Assembly (NCBI RefSeq): GCF_024171605.1
Contig: NZ_JALKAA010000006.1
Location: 124,001-188,000 of the forward strand
Length of the DNA: 64,000 nt
Direction of reading: 5' to 3'
DNA from: Pontibacter sp. HSC-36F09
Lineage (GTDB): Bacteria > Bacteroidota > Bacteroidia > Cytophagales > Hymenobacteraceae
Of the stretch, positions 37,501 to 46,261 are shown in pieces. Both the position numbers and the translations under genes were made by a program. The notes beneath the pieces were generated by a model that ran no database searches, had not been told where the DNA came from, and saw only the letters and a program-made list of their open reading frames with translations. How positions within the stretch are numbered: the first letter of the stretch is position 1; each line of letters begins with the position of its first letter.

Positions 37501-38055
37501 CTATACCTCCTGTGGTTGTAGGATAGCGCTTGGTTCACTTGCCACTGTCGGCTGGTCGAGCCGCTTAATGACGCGGGCCGGGTTGCCCACTGCCACGCAG
37601 TTATCGGGTATGTCTTTTACCACGACAGAGCCTGCACCAATGCGCACGTTGTTCCCGACGCGCACCTCCCCGATGATGCACACATTGGAGCCCAGCTCCA
37701 CGTTGTTGCCGATAATGGGGGAGCCGGTATAGCTGCCGTCTTCGCGACGGATATTACCCAGGGTGGTGGAATGGCGGAAAAAGCAGTTCTCACCGATCAC
37801 AGAGCAGCCGTTTACGACCAGCGCCTGCCCGTGGCCCAGGAAGAAGTTCTTACCTACTTTGGTCCAGTGCGGCAACTCGATACCCATAAACCACTCTACC
37901 AGTATTTTATAGAACATCAGGTAGGGCAACCAGATAATGCGGAAAAAGGTGTTGATGCGGGCAGGATAGGCGATGCGGAACATAAGCATCACAAGGCGAC
38001 CTTTCAGGTTTCCCCTGTTTGCGTTCCAATCCTGAAAAATGTATGAGAGAAACAT
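37501..38055 (-). CDS. Hexapeptide-repeat acetyltransferase (serine O-acetyltransferase/WcaF-like)
   Basis: The 184-aa protein has an N-terminal amphipathic or membrane-associated region (LPYLMFYKILVEWFMGIELP) and a left-handed beta-helix: IGENCFFRHSTTLGN, then SPIIGNNVELGSNVCIIGEVRVGNNVRIGAGSVVVKDIPDNCVAVGNPARVI. It lacks the long helical N-terminus of true CysE, so sugar or polysaccharide O-acetylation is more likely than cysteine synthesis. It lies alone between the kinase and a 58-aa ORF on the same strand. Confidence 0.85.
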   Translation of the reverse strand: MFLSYIFQDWNANRGNLKGRLVMLMFRIAYPARINTFFRIIWLPYLMFYKILVEWFMGIELPHWTKVGKNFFLGHGQALVVNGCSVIGENCFFRHSTTLGNIRREDGSYTGSPIIGNNVELGSNVCIIGEVRVGNNVRIGAGSVVVKDIPDNCVAVGNPARVIKRLDQPTVASEPSAILQPQEV

Positions 38056-38131
38056 AGACTTACTTACATGTATGTTTGCGCATACGCTGTGTTGCGGTCC
38101 GGCGTTGCAGGTTTATTTTTATACCTGCTAC

Positions 38132-38308
38132 TTAGTCCTTTTTGCCTCGCAAAGCGCCGTAGAAAATTGGACTAAAGAACCGCAGGTTTTCCAGCACGCA
38201 GGCCATGCTGTAAAACTTCTCCGGATCAATCTCGGGCTCCTCCGCCATGTTGGCCAGCAGCACATCCAAGGTATAGGTGAATGTGGCGTCGAACTCTTCT
38301 TCGGTCAT
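38132..38308 (-). CDS. 58-aa acidic protein, unknown function
   Basis: This short ORF starts at ATG 38308 and reads MTEEEFDATFTYTLDVLLAN, then EEPEIDPEKFYSMACVLENL and a basic end RGKKD. The composition is that of a folded helical protein, with an acidic first half and an amphipathic ending, and codon use looks like the neighbouring core genes. I do not recognise a family. It is divergent from the SDR gene and lies 77 nt upstream of the acetyltransferase gene on the same strand. Confidence 0.6.
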   Translation of the reverse strand: MTEEEFDATFTYTLDVLLANMAEEPEIDPEKFYSMACVLENLRFFSPIFYGALRGKKD

Positions 38309-38471
38309 TTTAAGGTTTTTTTTGCCATAAGCTATACCTGTAACAAATTAACAGGCAATTCATTTCACAAAGCAGCCATTTTTGTGGAGGGTGGCCTCTT
38401 CCCAAACATGCGTCGCCTAGGGCCGTACCTTATGAAGGTAGCATCTTATCACTGATTAAACAAATACAACT

Positions 38472-39587
38472 ATGACGATCAAACTTAAACCACTAAAAGA
38501 CCAGGTAATGGTGATTACCGGGGCATCGAGCGGTATCGGACTGGCCACGGCCTTTGCAGCCGCAAAAAAAGGGGCACGGCTGGTGCTGGCAGCCCGCAAC
38601 GAGCAGGCCTTGCAGGAAATAGCCCAGGAGATTAACAACAAGGGCGGACAGGCCATTGCCGTGGGCGCCGATGTAGGCCGGCAGCAGGATATTCAGCGCA
38701 TCGCCGACGCGGCCCTCTCCCATTTCGGAGGCTTTGACACCTGGGTGAATGACGCTGGTGTTTCGATCTTCGGTCGCCTGCTGGAGGTGAGCGACGAAGA
38801 CAACCGCCGCCTCTTCGACACCAACTTCTGGGGACTGGTATACGGCTCGCAGATGGCGGCCATGCACCTGCGTAACCGGGGTGGTGCCATCATCAACCTG
38901 GGCAGTGTGCTTTCTGATACAGCCATCCCGATGCAGGGGATGTACAGCGCCACCAAACATGCTGTGAAGGGCTTTACGGATGCACTGCGCATAGAACTGG
39001 AAGAAGAAGGGGCGCCCGTTTCGGTTACGCTGATCAAACCGGCCTCAATCAATACACCCTACCCCGATCATGCTAAAAACTACACCAACCATAAACTGAC
39101 ACTTCCGCCACCAGTATACGAGCCGGAAGAAGTTGCCAATGCCATCCTGTATGCCGCTACGCACCAGAAACGCGACATTATGGTGGGCGGCGGAGGCAAG
39201 TTCATGAGCCTGACCAACAAGCTGGCACCGGGACTGATGGACCTTTCCGGCGAAAAACTGATGACCGACCAGCAGCTGCTCGACGAGCCGGCGCAGCACC
39301 GGGAGGGTACCCTGCACCAGCCAGGCGAAGGCGGCCGCATACACGGTCGCATCAAGGACACGATGCCGACCAGCCTCTATACCCGCGCCGTGACCAACCC
39401 GGTAGTAGCGGGCGCCGTGGTGGCCGCCGCAGGTGCCGCCGCCCTGGCCTTGATGGGCAAGAAACGCAAGGACAACGGTGCCAGGAAGTTTAAGCAGCCG
39501 AATACTAAACCGGAGATGGTAGAAGTGGTGGAGATCGTGGAAGAAGTATACGTAACACCGCCGCTGCCTCCACAACGTCCTCTATAA
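38472..39587 (+). CDS. SDR-family oxidoreductase with C-terminal membrane anchor
   Basis: The 371-aa protein starts with a classical short-chain dehydrogenase: TGASSGIGLA at 17-26, NDAGVS, active-site Ser in LGSVLSD and Tyr/Lys in YSATKHAVKG. After about residue 290 an unusual tail follows with a hydrophobic helix (VVAGAVVAAAGAAALALMG) and a basic, then acidic, end. The tail probably attaches the enzyme to the membrane. The substrate is unknown. It has its own terminator downstream. Confidence 0.9.
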   Translation: MTIKLKPLKDQVMVITGASSGIGLATAFAAAKKGARLVLAARNEQALQEIAQEINNKGGQAIAVGADVGRQQDIQRIADAALSHFGGFDTWVNDAGVSIFGRLLEVSDEDNRRLFDTNFWGLVYGSQMAAMHLRNRGGAIINLGSVLSDTAIPMQGMYSATKHAVKGFTDALRIELEEEGAPVSVTLIKPASINTPYPDHAKNYTNHKLTLPPPVYEPEEVANAILYAATHQKRDIMVGGGGKFMSLTNKLAPGLMDLSGEKLMTDQQLLDEPAQHREGTLHQPGEGGRIHGRIKDTMPTSLYTRAVTNPVVAGAVVAAAGAAALALMGKKRKDNGARKFKQPNTKPEMVEVVEIVEEVYVTPPLPPQRPL

Positions 39588-40081
39588 ACTGCTTTGCAAG
39601 CTCACGATAAGTGGTTGAGACGCAGTAGAATCAACTTTTAGAACAGGTGCAGTGGCCAGGAGCTTCTGCACCTGTTTTTGTTTAATGCTGGGCGATTCAT
39701 TCTATTCAATGTGATTAAAATTGATATAATGCAAATTAAACAAATAAAGAGACTTATAAAGGCTGCCTCTCAAACTTACTAAACTCCAACTAAAACATTG
39801 ACATAAACCCTCTATAGGTCATTTTACACCCATTAGGCCCATTATAAAGTTGATATCATATTTTTAATAAACAAATCACCATATCAAAAAACTACCAATT
39901 CACGTTGAATCATAATGAATATCATGTTGTTAGAGGTACTACAGTCAGCTGTTGGACTTGCTTGCTCTTGAGGTGAGGAAATTCAATTCAGGTATAGCAT
40001 CCTGTACGACAGTAGCACCACTGAATTTGCCGTTTTAGTGGCAGGCTTTTGAATTGTAGCTTCGCTTTTTAATGAAAGAAT
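39588..40081. other. Gene-free intergenic stretch; terminator and AT-rich region
   Basis: The first part holds a terminator (39642-39680). The remainder to about 39990 is AT-rich, contains no convincing ORF and only one AGGTATAG word, near 39990 before the next gene. Confidence 0.5.
39642..39680 (+). terminator. Terminator after the SDR gene
   Basis: AACAGGTGCAG and CTGCACCTGTT pair perfectly around a 13-nt loop and are followed by a T-rich tail. Confidence 0.8.
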
Positions 40082-40555
40082 ATGCTTGAGACGCTCCTTT
40101 ATGCTTTCCTTTTGAGTATCTCCCCTTTCGGTGAGGCGCGGGCAGGTATACCCTATGCTATCCTGAATAATGTGCACTTTATACTGGCATTCGTCATTGG
40201 TACGATGGGCAATGCACTGATCTACCCGCTCTTTATGTGGCTGATCGATACGTTTAGTCAGAAGTTCTGGCCATTCAGAGTATACAAAAGAGGTGTGATC
40301 TTCTTATCGAAGCGTGCCAAGAAACTGGCAGGCAAGGATTTGCAGAAGCATGGCTTCTGGGGGCTGATGATTTTCGTGATGATCCCGCTACCCGGTACAG
40401 GCGCTTACATGGGCACGATTGCGGCCAGTATTTTCAAGATTGAGCGCAGGCGGGCTTTCCTGGCCATCAGCATTGGCGTTGTTGTCTCCTCGCTTTTTGT
40501 CGCTCTGGCCACACACTTCGGTCAGTTGGGCGTGATGCAGCTTTCCTTAAAATAA
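40082..40555 (+). CDS. Small multidrug export-like membrane protein (COG2426/PF06695 type)
   Basis: The 157-aa protein has about four membrane segments and the family features: FLLSISPFGEARAGIPYAI at residues 8-26, then GTMGNALIYPLFMWLI and MIFVMIPLPGTGAYMGTIAASIFKIERRRAFLAISIGV. The paired re-entrant-loop motifs with Glu, Arg and Pro resemble DedA-like transporters. Despite the family name, drug export has little support. It stands alone and ends in a terminator. Confidence 0.82.
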   Translation: MLETLLYAFLLSISPFGEARAGIPYAILNNVHFILAFVIGTMGNALIYPLFMWLIDTFSQKFWPFRVYKRGVIFLSKRAKKLAGKDLQKHGFWGLMIFVMIPLPGTGAYMGTIAASIFKIERRRAFLAISIGVVVSSLFVALATHFGQLGVMQLSLK

Positions 40556-40575
40556 TAGACAACACGCTTTAACAG

Positions 40576-40624
40576 AAGCCCTGTTTGCGAAGCCGGTCCG
40601 GCCGAAAGAAAACAGGGCTTTTTG
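40576..40624 (+). terminator. Terminator with nested hairpin
   Basis: AAGCCCTGTTT and AAACAGGGCTT form the outer stem, GCCGG/CCGGC an inner one, followed by a T-run. Confidence 0.8.
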
Positions 40625-40659
40625 CTGGTTCAGCCTACACCACTGAGCAAAAGAATGTG

Positions 40660-40667
40660 TATTTTTG
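40660..40667 (+). promoter_or_regulatory. -7 box (TATTTTTG) only 4 nt before the start of the next gene
   Basis: It is an exact TAnnTTTG match. With transcription beginning about 5-8 nt downstream, the mRNA would start at or next to the ATG at 40672, so it would be leaderless. Confidence 0.4.
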
Positions 40668-40671
40668 GCCC

Positions 40672-41793
40672 ATGACGCTCAAAAGAATCACGTCCTATCT
40701 TTTACTTTCCCTGCTTTTGATTACCGGTGTAGCCGGATGCAGCTTTATGCACCTCTCACCCCAATTTGGTGGGAAGGCCAAAGGAGAACGGCTCCAACTC
40801 ATGCAGGCTTCGCCCAATTACGAAGATGGCATTTTTTACAACCCGGTCCCCACCAATATGGACATGGGCTTTGGGGGCATTGTCAAAATGATCAACTCGC
40901 GCCTTTTCGATAAAACAGAAAACCAGTCGCCTGACTGGGAGCTGCCCGTTGAGAAGATAGATCCGAACAAACTCGCCTCGGCGCAGGACACCGCCACAGT
41001 GCTCACCTGGTTCGGACACTCCACCTTTCTGATTGAGCTGGACGGCAAGCGCCTGCTCGTTGACCCCATGCTGGGTGACAGGGCTTCGCCGCTCAGCTTC
41101 CTGGGCCCGAAACGCTTTACCGACGAGCTGCCCATCACCGTCGAAGACCTCCCCTTCATTGATGCGGTGCTCATCTCGCACGACCACTACGACCACCTCG
41201 ACTATGGCTCCATCAAACAGCTGGCAGAAAAGACCGGTCACTTCTATGTGGCCCTGGGCGTGGGCGCGCATTTGGAGCGGTGGGGCATTCCGGCCGAAAA
41301 GATTACGGAACTGGACTGGTGGGATGAGGCGGAACTGGCGGGTATAACATTTGTGGCCACCCCTGCCCGGCACTTCTCCGGCCGCGGCATCTCCGACCGT
41401 ATGAAAACCCTCTGGACCTCCTGGGTGATACAAGGCAAAAACGAGAAAATCTTCTTCAGCGGCGACACGGGTTATTTCGAAGGCTTCAAGGAAATTGGCG
41501 AGCGATACGGCCCCTTCGACATCACCTTGCTGGAGTGCGGACAATACAACGAACTCTGGTCCAGCATCCACATGATGCCGGAGGAAACCGTGCAGGCTCA
41601 CCTTGACCTGAAAGGAAAACTGATGATGCCGATCCACTGGGGTGCCTTTGCGCTGGCCATGCACTCCTGGACCGACCCGATCGTGCGGGTGTCGAAAAAG
41701 GCAAAGGAACTGAACGTGCCCATGACCACGCCCCGCATCGGAGAGCCCATCATTCTGAAGCGAAGCATTCCAACATCGCAGTGGTGGGAGTAG
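40672..41793 (+). CDS. Metallo-beta-lactamase-fold lipoprotein, NAPE-PLD-like (COG2220)
   Basis: The ATG at 40672 gives 373 aa with a lipoprotein signal (LLLITGVAGCSF, Cys about 25); the frame opens earlier at 40585 but without a signal. The metal site is the HxHxDH motif in SHDHYDHLD, with further ligands in THVATPARHFSG-type and SGDTGYFEGF segments and HWGAFALA. The TWFGHSTFLIELDGKRLLVDP start matches NAPE-PLD-like phosphodiesterases that release N-acylethanolamines from phospholipids. The lipid substrate here is not proven. Confidence 0.85.
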   Translation: MTLKRITSYLLLSLLLITGVAGCSFMHLSPQFGGKAKGERLQLMQASPNYEDGIFYNPVPTNMDMGFGGIVKMINSRLFDKTENQSPDWELPVEKIDPNKLASAQDTATVLTWFGHSTFLIELDGKRLLVDPMLGDRASPLSFLGPKRFTDELPITVEDLPFIDAVLISHDHYDHLDYGSIKQLAEKTGHFYVALGVGAHLERWGIPAEKITELDWWDEAELAGITFVATPARHFSGRGISDRMKTLWTSWVIQGKNEKIFFSGDTGYFEGFKEIGERYGPFDITLLECGQYNELWSSIHMMPEETVQAHLDLKGKLMMPIHWGAFALAMHSWTDPIVRVSKKAKELNVPMTTPRIGEPIILKRSIPTSQWWE

Positions 41794-41852
41794 CGGCAGG
41801 TATAGCCTTTCGGAAACACAGAAGGCACCGACAGAGTAATGGTGTATAGGTA

Positions 41853-41860
41853 TAAATTTG
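41853..41860 (+). promoter_or_regulatory. -7 box (TAAATTTG) for the acyl-CoA synthetase
   Basis: It is an exact TAnnTTTG match 19 nt before the ATG at 41880. An AGGTATA word overlaps its left side. Confidence 0.45.
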
Positions 41861-41879
41861 AAGGCAGGAATTCGTGAAC

Positions 41880-43691
41880 ATGAACGAAGAAACAGCACAG
41901 GCGGCAAAGCCCAAACGCCTGTTTGATTGCATCGACTGGCAGCTGAAAAACTTTCCGCTGGAAGACATGCTGGCCGCCAAGGAAGACGGCGAATGGATCA
42001 GGTATAGCACCCGCGATGTACAGGACAAGGTGAACCGAATCAGTGCCGCCCTGCTTGGCCTCGGCATCACGAAAGGCGACGGCACTGCCGAGGGCCACGA
42101 CAAGATCGCGATCATCAGTCCCAACTGCCCGGAGTGGATGTTGGTAGATATGGCCATCCAGCAGATCGGTGCCATTTCGGTACCCATCTACCCCACCATC
42201 AGCAACAGCGAAATGGAGTTTGTGCTGCAGGATGCCGCCGTGAAACTGGTCTTTGTCGGAAACGAAGTACTCTTCCGCAAAATATTAGGCATGCAGGATG
42301 CGCTACCTGCTTTGGAAGCCGTCTATACCTTTAAACTGGTGGAGGACGCCCCTCACTGGAAAGAGTTGTTAGCCGAACCCTCTCCCTATACCTTGCAGCA
42401 GGTGGAACTGCTGCGCGATGCCGTGGACGAGCACGAACTGGCCACGATCCTCTATACCTCCGGCACCACCGGCACACCCAAAGGTGTGATGCTCTCGCAT
42501 TACAACATCCTGAGCAATATGTTCGACAGTGCACTCATCATCCAGGAAGTAGGCGTATTTCGCAAAAAAGCCATCAGTTTCCTGCCTCTCAATCACGCCT
42601 TCGAGCGCATGGCCACCTACTGTTACTTCTATTGCGGGGTGTCGATCTACTATGCCGAAGGGATGGAAACCATTGCCGCCAACCTGCGCGAAGTGAAGCC
42701 GACTATGTTTACCACCGTGCCGCGCCTGCTCGAGAAGGTATACGAAGGCATTGTGGCCAAGGGCTCCGAACTCACGGGCAGCAAAAAGAAAATCTTCTTC
42801 TGGGCACTGGGGCTAGCCGAGCGCTTTGAGATCAACAAGCCGATGCCGGTGGCCTACCGACTGCAGTTGGCCCTGGCCGACCGCCTGGTGTTCAGCAAGT
42901 GGCGGCAGGCACTGGGCGGCGAAGTGAAATCGATCATCACAGGGGCCGCCGCCTGCCAGGTGCGCCTACTACGCATTTTCACCGCTGCCGGCATCGTCAT
43001 ACAGGAAGGCTACGGCCTGACCGAAGCTTCGCCGATCATCAGCGGTAACCGCTACTCCGAACAGAACCGCATGTTCGGCACAGTGGGCCCGCTGCTTAAG
43101 AGCGTGGAAGTGAAGATTGCCGAAGACGGGGAGATCCTGTGCAAAGGGCCGAACGTGATGATGGGCTACTACCGTCGTCCGGACCTAACAGCGGAAGTCA
43201 TTGATCGGGACGGCTGGCTGCATACCGGCGACATCGGCACCATGATCGACGGAAAATTCCTTAAAATTACTGACCGCAAGAAAGAGCTTTTCAAGACCAG
43301 CGGAGGCAAGTATGTAGCCCCGCAGCCAATCGAGAACAAGATGGTGGAGAGCAACTGGATCGAGCAGATCATGGTAGTGGGTGAAACGCAGAAGTTCGTG
43401 GGTGCGCTGATTGTGCCGGCCTTCAACAAGCTGCGGGAGTGGTACGACACCCAAGGCAAATCCTACCCGGGAAACCGGGAGGTGCTGGAAGACCAGGAGG
43501 TATGGAAGCTGATCAAACAGTCGGTAAACCAATACAACGTGGAATTCAACCCGGTGGAACAAGTAAAAAAATTCGCGCTCATACCTGCCGAGTGGTCCAT
43601 CGAAAACGGGGAACTCACCCCCACCCTCAAACTGAAGCGCCGTGTCATCCTGGAGAGGTATAAGGATCTGGTGAGCTCACTATATGTATAG
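41880..43691 (+). CDS. Long-chain fatty acid-CoA ligase (AMP-forming)
   Basis: The protein of about 603 aa has the ANL superfamily motifs: P-loop TILYTSGTTGTPKGVMLSH, the acyl site QEGYGLTEASPIIS, GWLHTGDIGTMIDGKFLKITDRKKELFKTSGGKYVAP (hinge) and a C-terminal domain ending in LKLKRRVILERY. It activates fatty acids to acyl-CoA at the inner face of the membrane. It could supply acyl thioesters for the lipid pathway at 20-31 kb. A GTG 6 nt upstream is an alternative start. Confidence 0.93.
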   Translation: MNEETAQAAKPKRLFDCIDWQLKNFPLEDMLAAKEDGEWIRYSTRDVQDKVNRISAALLGLGITKGDGTAEGHDKIAIISPNCPEWMLVDMAIQQIGAISVPIYPTISNSEMEFVLQDAAVKLVFVGNEVLFRKILGMQDALPALEAVYTFKLVEDAPHWKELLAEPSPYTLQQVELLRDAVDEHELATILYTSGTTGTPKGVMLSHYNILSNMFDSALIIQEVGVFRKKAISFLPLNHAFERMATYCYFYCGVSIYYAEGMETIAANLREVKPTMFTTVPRLLEKVYEGIVAKGSELTGSKKKIFFWALGLAERFEINKPMPVAYRLQLALADRLVFSKWRQALGGEVKSIITGAAACQVRLLRIFTAAGIVIQEGYGLTEASPIISGNRYSEQNRMFGTVGPLLKSVEVKIAEDGEILCKGPNVMMGYYRRPDLTAEVIDRDGWLHTGDIGTMIDGKFLKITDRKKELFKTSGGKYVAPQPIENKMVESNWIEQIMVVGETQKFVGALIVPAFNKLREWYDTQGKSYPGNREVLEDQEVWKLIKQSVNQYNVEFNPVEQVKKFALIPAEWSIENGELTPTLKLKRRVILERYKDLVSSLYV

Positions 43692-44025
43692 TATGCCTAT
43701 GCGCTAAGCGATTCGGCAAAGGACCTGATTTCGTAGCGTTTAAGCTTGTTTAGCTTCTATGCTTCGCATAAGTAGAGGGCCAAAATTTACTGACGATCCG
43801 AACTGCCGGGTACTGAGCAAAACGCATGTAGCACGCCTATACCCGATCTCGAACATCTTTCTGACCAGGAGATGGCTGAGGTTCTTAACTGCGAACGATG
43901 CATCAGTTCCGGCAAAGCCAAACCCGCACCGGGTGCACAGGTATAGCGGAGCGCCCAAGCCGCAGGTAACATGCCTTGAGGCATCACCGGGAAACCATCT
44001 GCCTTTCCGGGTAGTAAGTATAGGT
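43692..44025. other. Intergenic stretch without assignable gene
   Basis: The frame of the next gene stays open leftwards to 43759, but the added residues (rich in Arg, Pro and His, no pattern) look non-coding. A different forward frame has a 50-codon open stretch with EHLSDQEMAEVLNCERC but no start codon. I assign nothing. Confidence 0.4.
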
Positions 44026-44448
44026 ATGGAGAACGCTGAAGACAAGCTGGAAGAAACCGGCACCGTATTGCCCCACCCCCAAACGCTCGTACCGACCACG
44101 CTGAACAAAGTAAATGTTCTGTTTATCGGGCCTGTGGAGAATGGCTATTTCAAACCTGCGCCGGATCTGAAGCAGACTCCTCCCCGCTGGGAACCGGGCT
44201 CGTACAGCCTGGCAGCCGGCAAGTGGCCCTCTCCTAACCTCACCGCCGACCTGATGGACCTTGCGCCCTACGACGGGCAGGCCATTATGGTCATTGCATC
44301 TGACTGGAATGAGGAAGTGATCAGTGAAGCGCGTATTTTCGGTGTGCTCGACAAAGTGGCCTGCGATGTACTACAGAAGTTTGCCTACGGGCACATGCAG
44401 GACAAGGAGGAAGAAATAGCCTCCTACATCTCAGGTATAAATAATTAA
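44026..44448 (+). CDS. Hypothetical 140-aa protein
   Basis: The ATG at 44026 gives a protein starting MENAEDKLEETGTVLPHPQT. It has one compact alpha/beta-like region: LNKVNVLFIGPVENGYFKP, AGKWPSPNLTADLMDLAPYDGQAIMVIASDW, then two helices (EEVISEARIFG, LDKVACDVLQKFAYGHMQDKEEEIASYI). No signal peptide or catalytic motif that I recognise is present. It lies downstream of the acyl-CoA synthetase gene by 334 nt. Confidence 0.6.
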   Translation: MENAEDKLEETGTVLPHPQTLVPTTLNKVNVLFIGPVENGYFKPAPDLKQTPPRWEPGSYSLAAGKWPSPNLTADLMDLAPYDGQAIMVIASDWNEEVISEARIFGVLDKVACDVLQKFAYGHMQDKEEEIASYISGINN

Positions 44449-44476
44449 ATTAAGCTTCTTTCGCAGGAACTGCTAT

Positions 44477-44620
44477 TTACAGAACCAGCAGGGAGTTGGT
44501 GCCGCCATACTCGTTGGGGTCTCTCTGTCCGCGTCCGGACCGTTACGCCATTCTGTGCCGTCTACCAGGTATTTGAATTCGTGCTGTGTGTGGCGCGGAA
44601 GGGGACATGTTTTGTTAATG
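44477..44620 (-). pseudogene. Remnant of a CBM48 (isoamylase early set) protein gene
   Basis: The minus strand encodes QHEFKYLVDGTEWRNGPDADR and, one base out of frame, PNEYGGTNSLLVL followed by a stop. These are the typical C-terminal parts of the roughly 100-aa Bacteroidota glycogen-binding CBM48 proteins. The N-terminal 60 residues are missing and a frameshift separates the two halves, so the gene is dead. Confidence 0.7.
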
Positions 44621-44851
44621 TATTGAGTTTCAGCCAAGCTACCCCAAGCACCTGTGCAGGTATAGCTCCTCCTTCCCAAGCCCCATCATTTTAGCATTGA
44701 GATTGACAAGGCTAATCAGACCCTCAGCTTTGCAGACTAACCTGTTCTGCATGAAAAAAGACTGGGTTTGCAAATGGCATCCGTTGAAAAGAAAGAATAA
44801 ACGTATCTAAAGGCTTTACTTTTTAGCAACTTGCGTCTTTATTTTACCGCA

Positions 44852-45985
44852 ATGCATTCTATCACCACAAACCGGCTTTCGCTTAGTCTTTTTTTCCTTC
44901 TTTCCGGCTTCAACTTTTCAAGCTGGGCATCCCGCATCCCCACCATCGTTTCCAAGCTTCACCTGAACGAGGCCGAACTGGGCAGTATCCTGCTGACCAT
45001 GCCGGTGAGCTCGCTGATCGGCTTGCCTATATCGAGCTGGCTTGTCACCCGGTTCGACAGTCGTTTTCCCCTGATTGTGGCCATGATCCTGAATGCCGCT
45101 TCGCTCTCGTTGATCGGGATAGCCGCCACACCATTTGCCCTGGTAGTGGCCTTATTCCTGTTCTCGCTGAGCATGCGTGTGTTCAATATCGCGATCAATA
45201 CTCAGGCCATTACGCTGCAGAAACTCTACGACCGCAAAATAAACGGCGCCTTCCACGGTCTCTGGAGCACAGGCGGTATTGTGGGCGTCGGCGTTACTAC
45301 ACTGCTGGTTTCGCTTGGCATATCCATCGTGCCACACCTGGTAGCTGTCTCTGTCATCACAACGCTGCTTGTGCTGGGCGCCTTTCCATACCTGCTGCGC
45401 AACGACCGCTCTACGACAGGCAACAAGCTCACGTTTGGCAAGCCCGATCCGTACATCCTATACCTGGGGCTGCTGGTGTTCTTTGCAGCCGTTTGCGAAG
45501 GCGGTATGTTTGATTGGAGTGGCATTTACTTCCAGCAGGTGGTGGGCGAAGAGGTCTTTACCGCAGGCTATCTCATTTTCATGTCGTTTATGGCGCTTTC
45601 GCGGTTCGTTTCAGATTGGATCATCGAGAAGATCGGGATGGAAAGAACCTACGTGCTCAGTGCCAGCCTTATTTTCTCAGGTATAGCACTAGCCATTCTG
45701 TTCCCAAGTTTCTGGCCCGCCATGATCGGCTTCTCACTGGTAGGCTTCGGCACCGCTTCGGTTATACCGATGACGTACACGCTGGCGGGCGCCTCCAAAA
45801 AGTACTCGCCTGGTATCGCCATTTCCATGATCGTGACCTTCGGAATTGTGGGTATGCTCATGGGCCCGCCGCTTATCGGCTACCTGGCCCACGCCTTCAA
45901 CCTAAAGGTATCATTCATGCTCTTCGCTTTCGCAGGTATCATGCTGATCCCTATCTCCAGGAAGTTTTTTAGGCTGGAGCGGTAG
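44852..45985 (+). CDS. MFS transporter
   Basis: The ATG at 44852 gives a 377-aa protein with twelve membrane helices. The MFS loop motif after helix 2 appears as SWLVTRFDSRFPL. The N-terminal FNFSSWASRIPTIVSKLHLNEAELG is typical of the YbjJ-like branch, of unknown substrate. Position 45450-45540 has an intact second-half start. It stands alone and ends near a terminator. Confidence 0.88.
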   Translation: MHSITTNRLSLSLFFLLSGFNFSSWASRIPTIVSKLHLNEAELGSILLTMPVSSLIGLPISSWLVTRFDSRFPLIVAMILNAASLSLIGIAATPFALVVALFLFSLSMRVFNIAINTQAITLQKLYDRKINGAFHGLWSTGGIVGVGVTTLLVSLGISIVPHLVAVSVITTLLVLGAFPYLLRNDRSTTGNKLTFGKPDPYILYLGLLVFFAAVCEGGMFDWSGIYFQQVVGEEVFTAGYLIFMSFMALSRFVSDWIIEKIGMERTYVLSASLIFSGIALAILFPSFWPAMIGFSLVGFGTASVIPMTYTLAGASKKYSPGIAISMIVTFGIVGMLMGPPLIGYLAHAFNLKVSFMLFAFAGIMLIPISRKFFRLER

Positions 45986-46061
45986 GTGAGTGTTTTAGGG
46001 GTGTCTGTTATCTATACCCGCTGTATAGTCTGTTAATCCGTATTTTTTTTGATTTCCAGAT

Positions 46062-46095
46062 GGGAATCTCGGCTTAGGCTGAGGTTCCCTTTTTT
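46062..46095 (+). terminator. Terminator after the MFS gene
   Basis: GGGAATCTC and GAGGTTCCC pair with one mismatch around 10 nt and are followed by TTTTTT. Confidence 0.75.
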
Positions 46096-46261
46096 AATGG
46101 CTATACAACTCATCATGAGCAATTTATTACACACTTATACGCAGCAATTTCTTTTCAAACCCGTCTGCGCCCCGAACAATAACGCTAAGTAAGTCCTTAC
46201 TTTTAAGATTTTCTGTTTAATTTAAACATCCATTAACCTTGTTAACCCCTGAAATTAGCCC

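Noticed and set aside
43759..44025. Upstream extension of the 44026-44448 gene
   Set aside because: The added residues lack any pattern, are rich in Arg, Pro and His, and an ordinary ATG exists at 44026.
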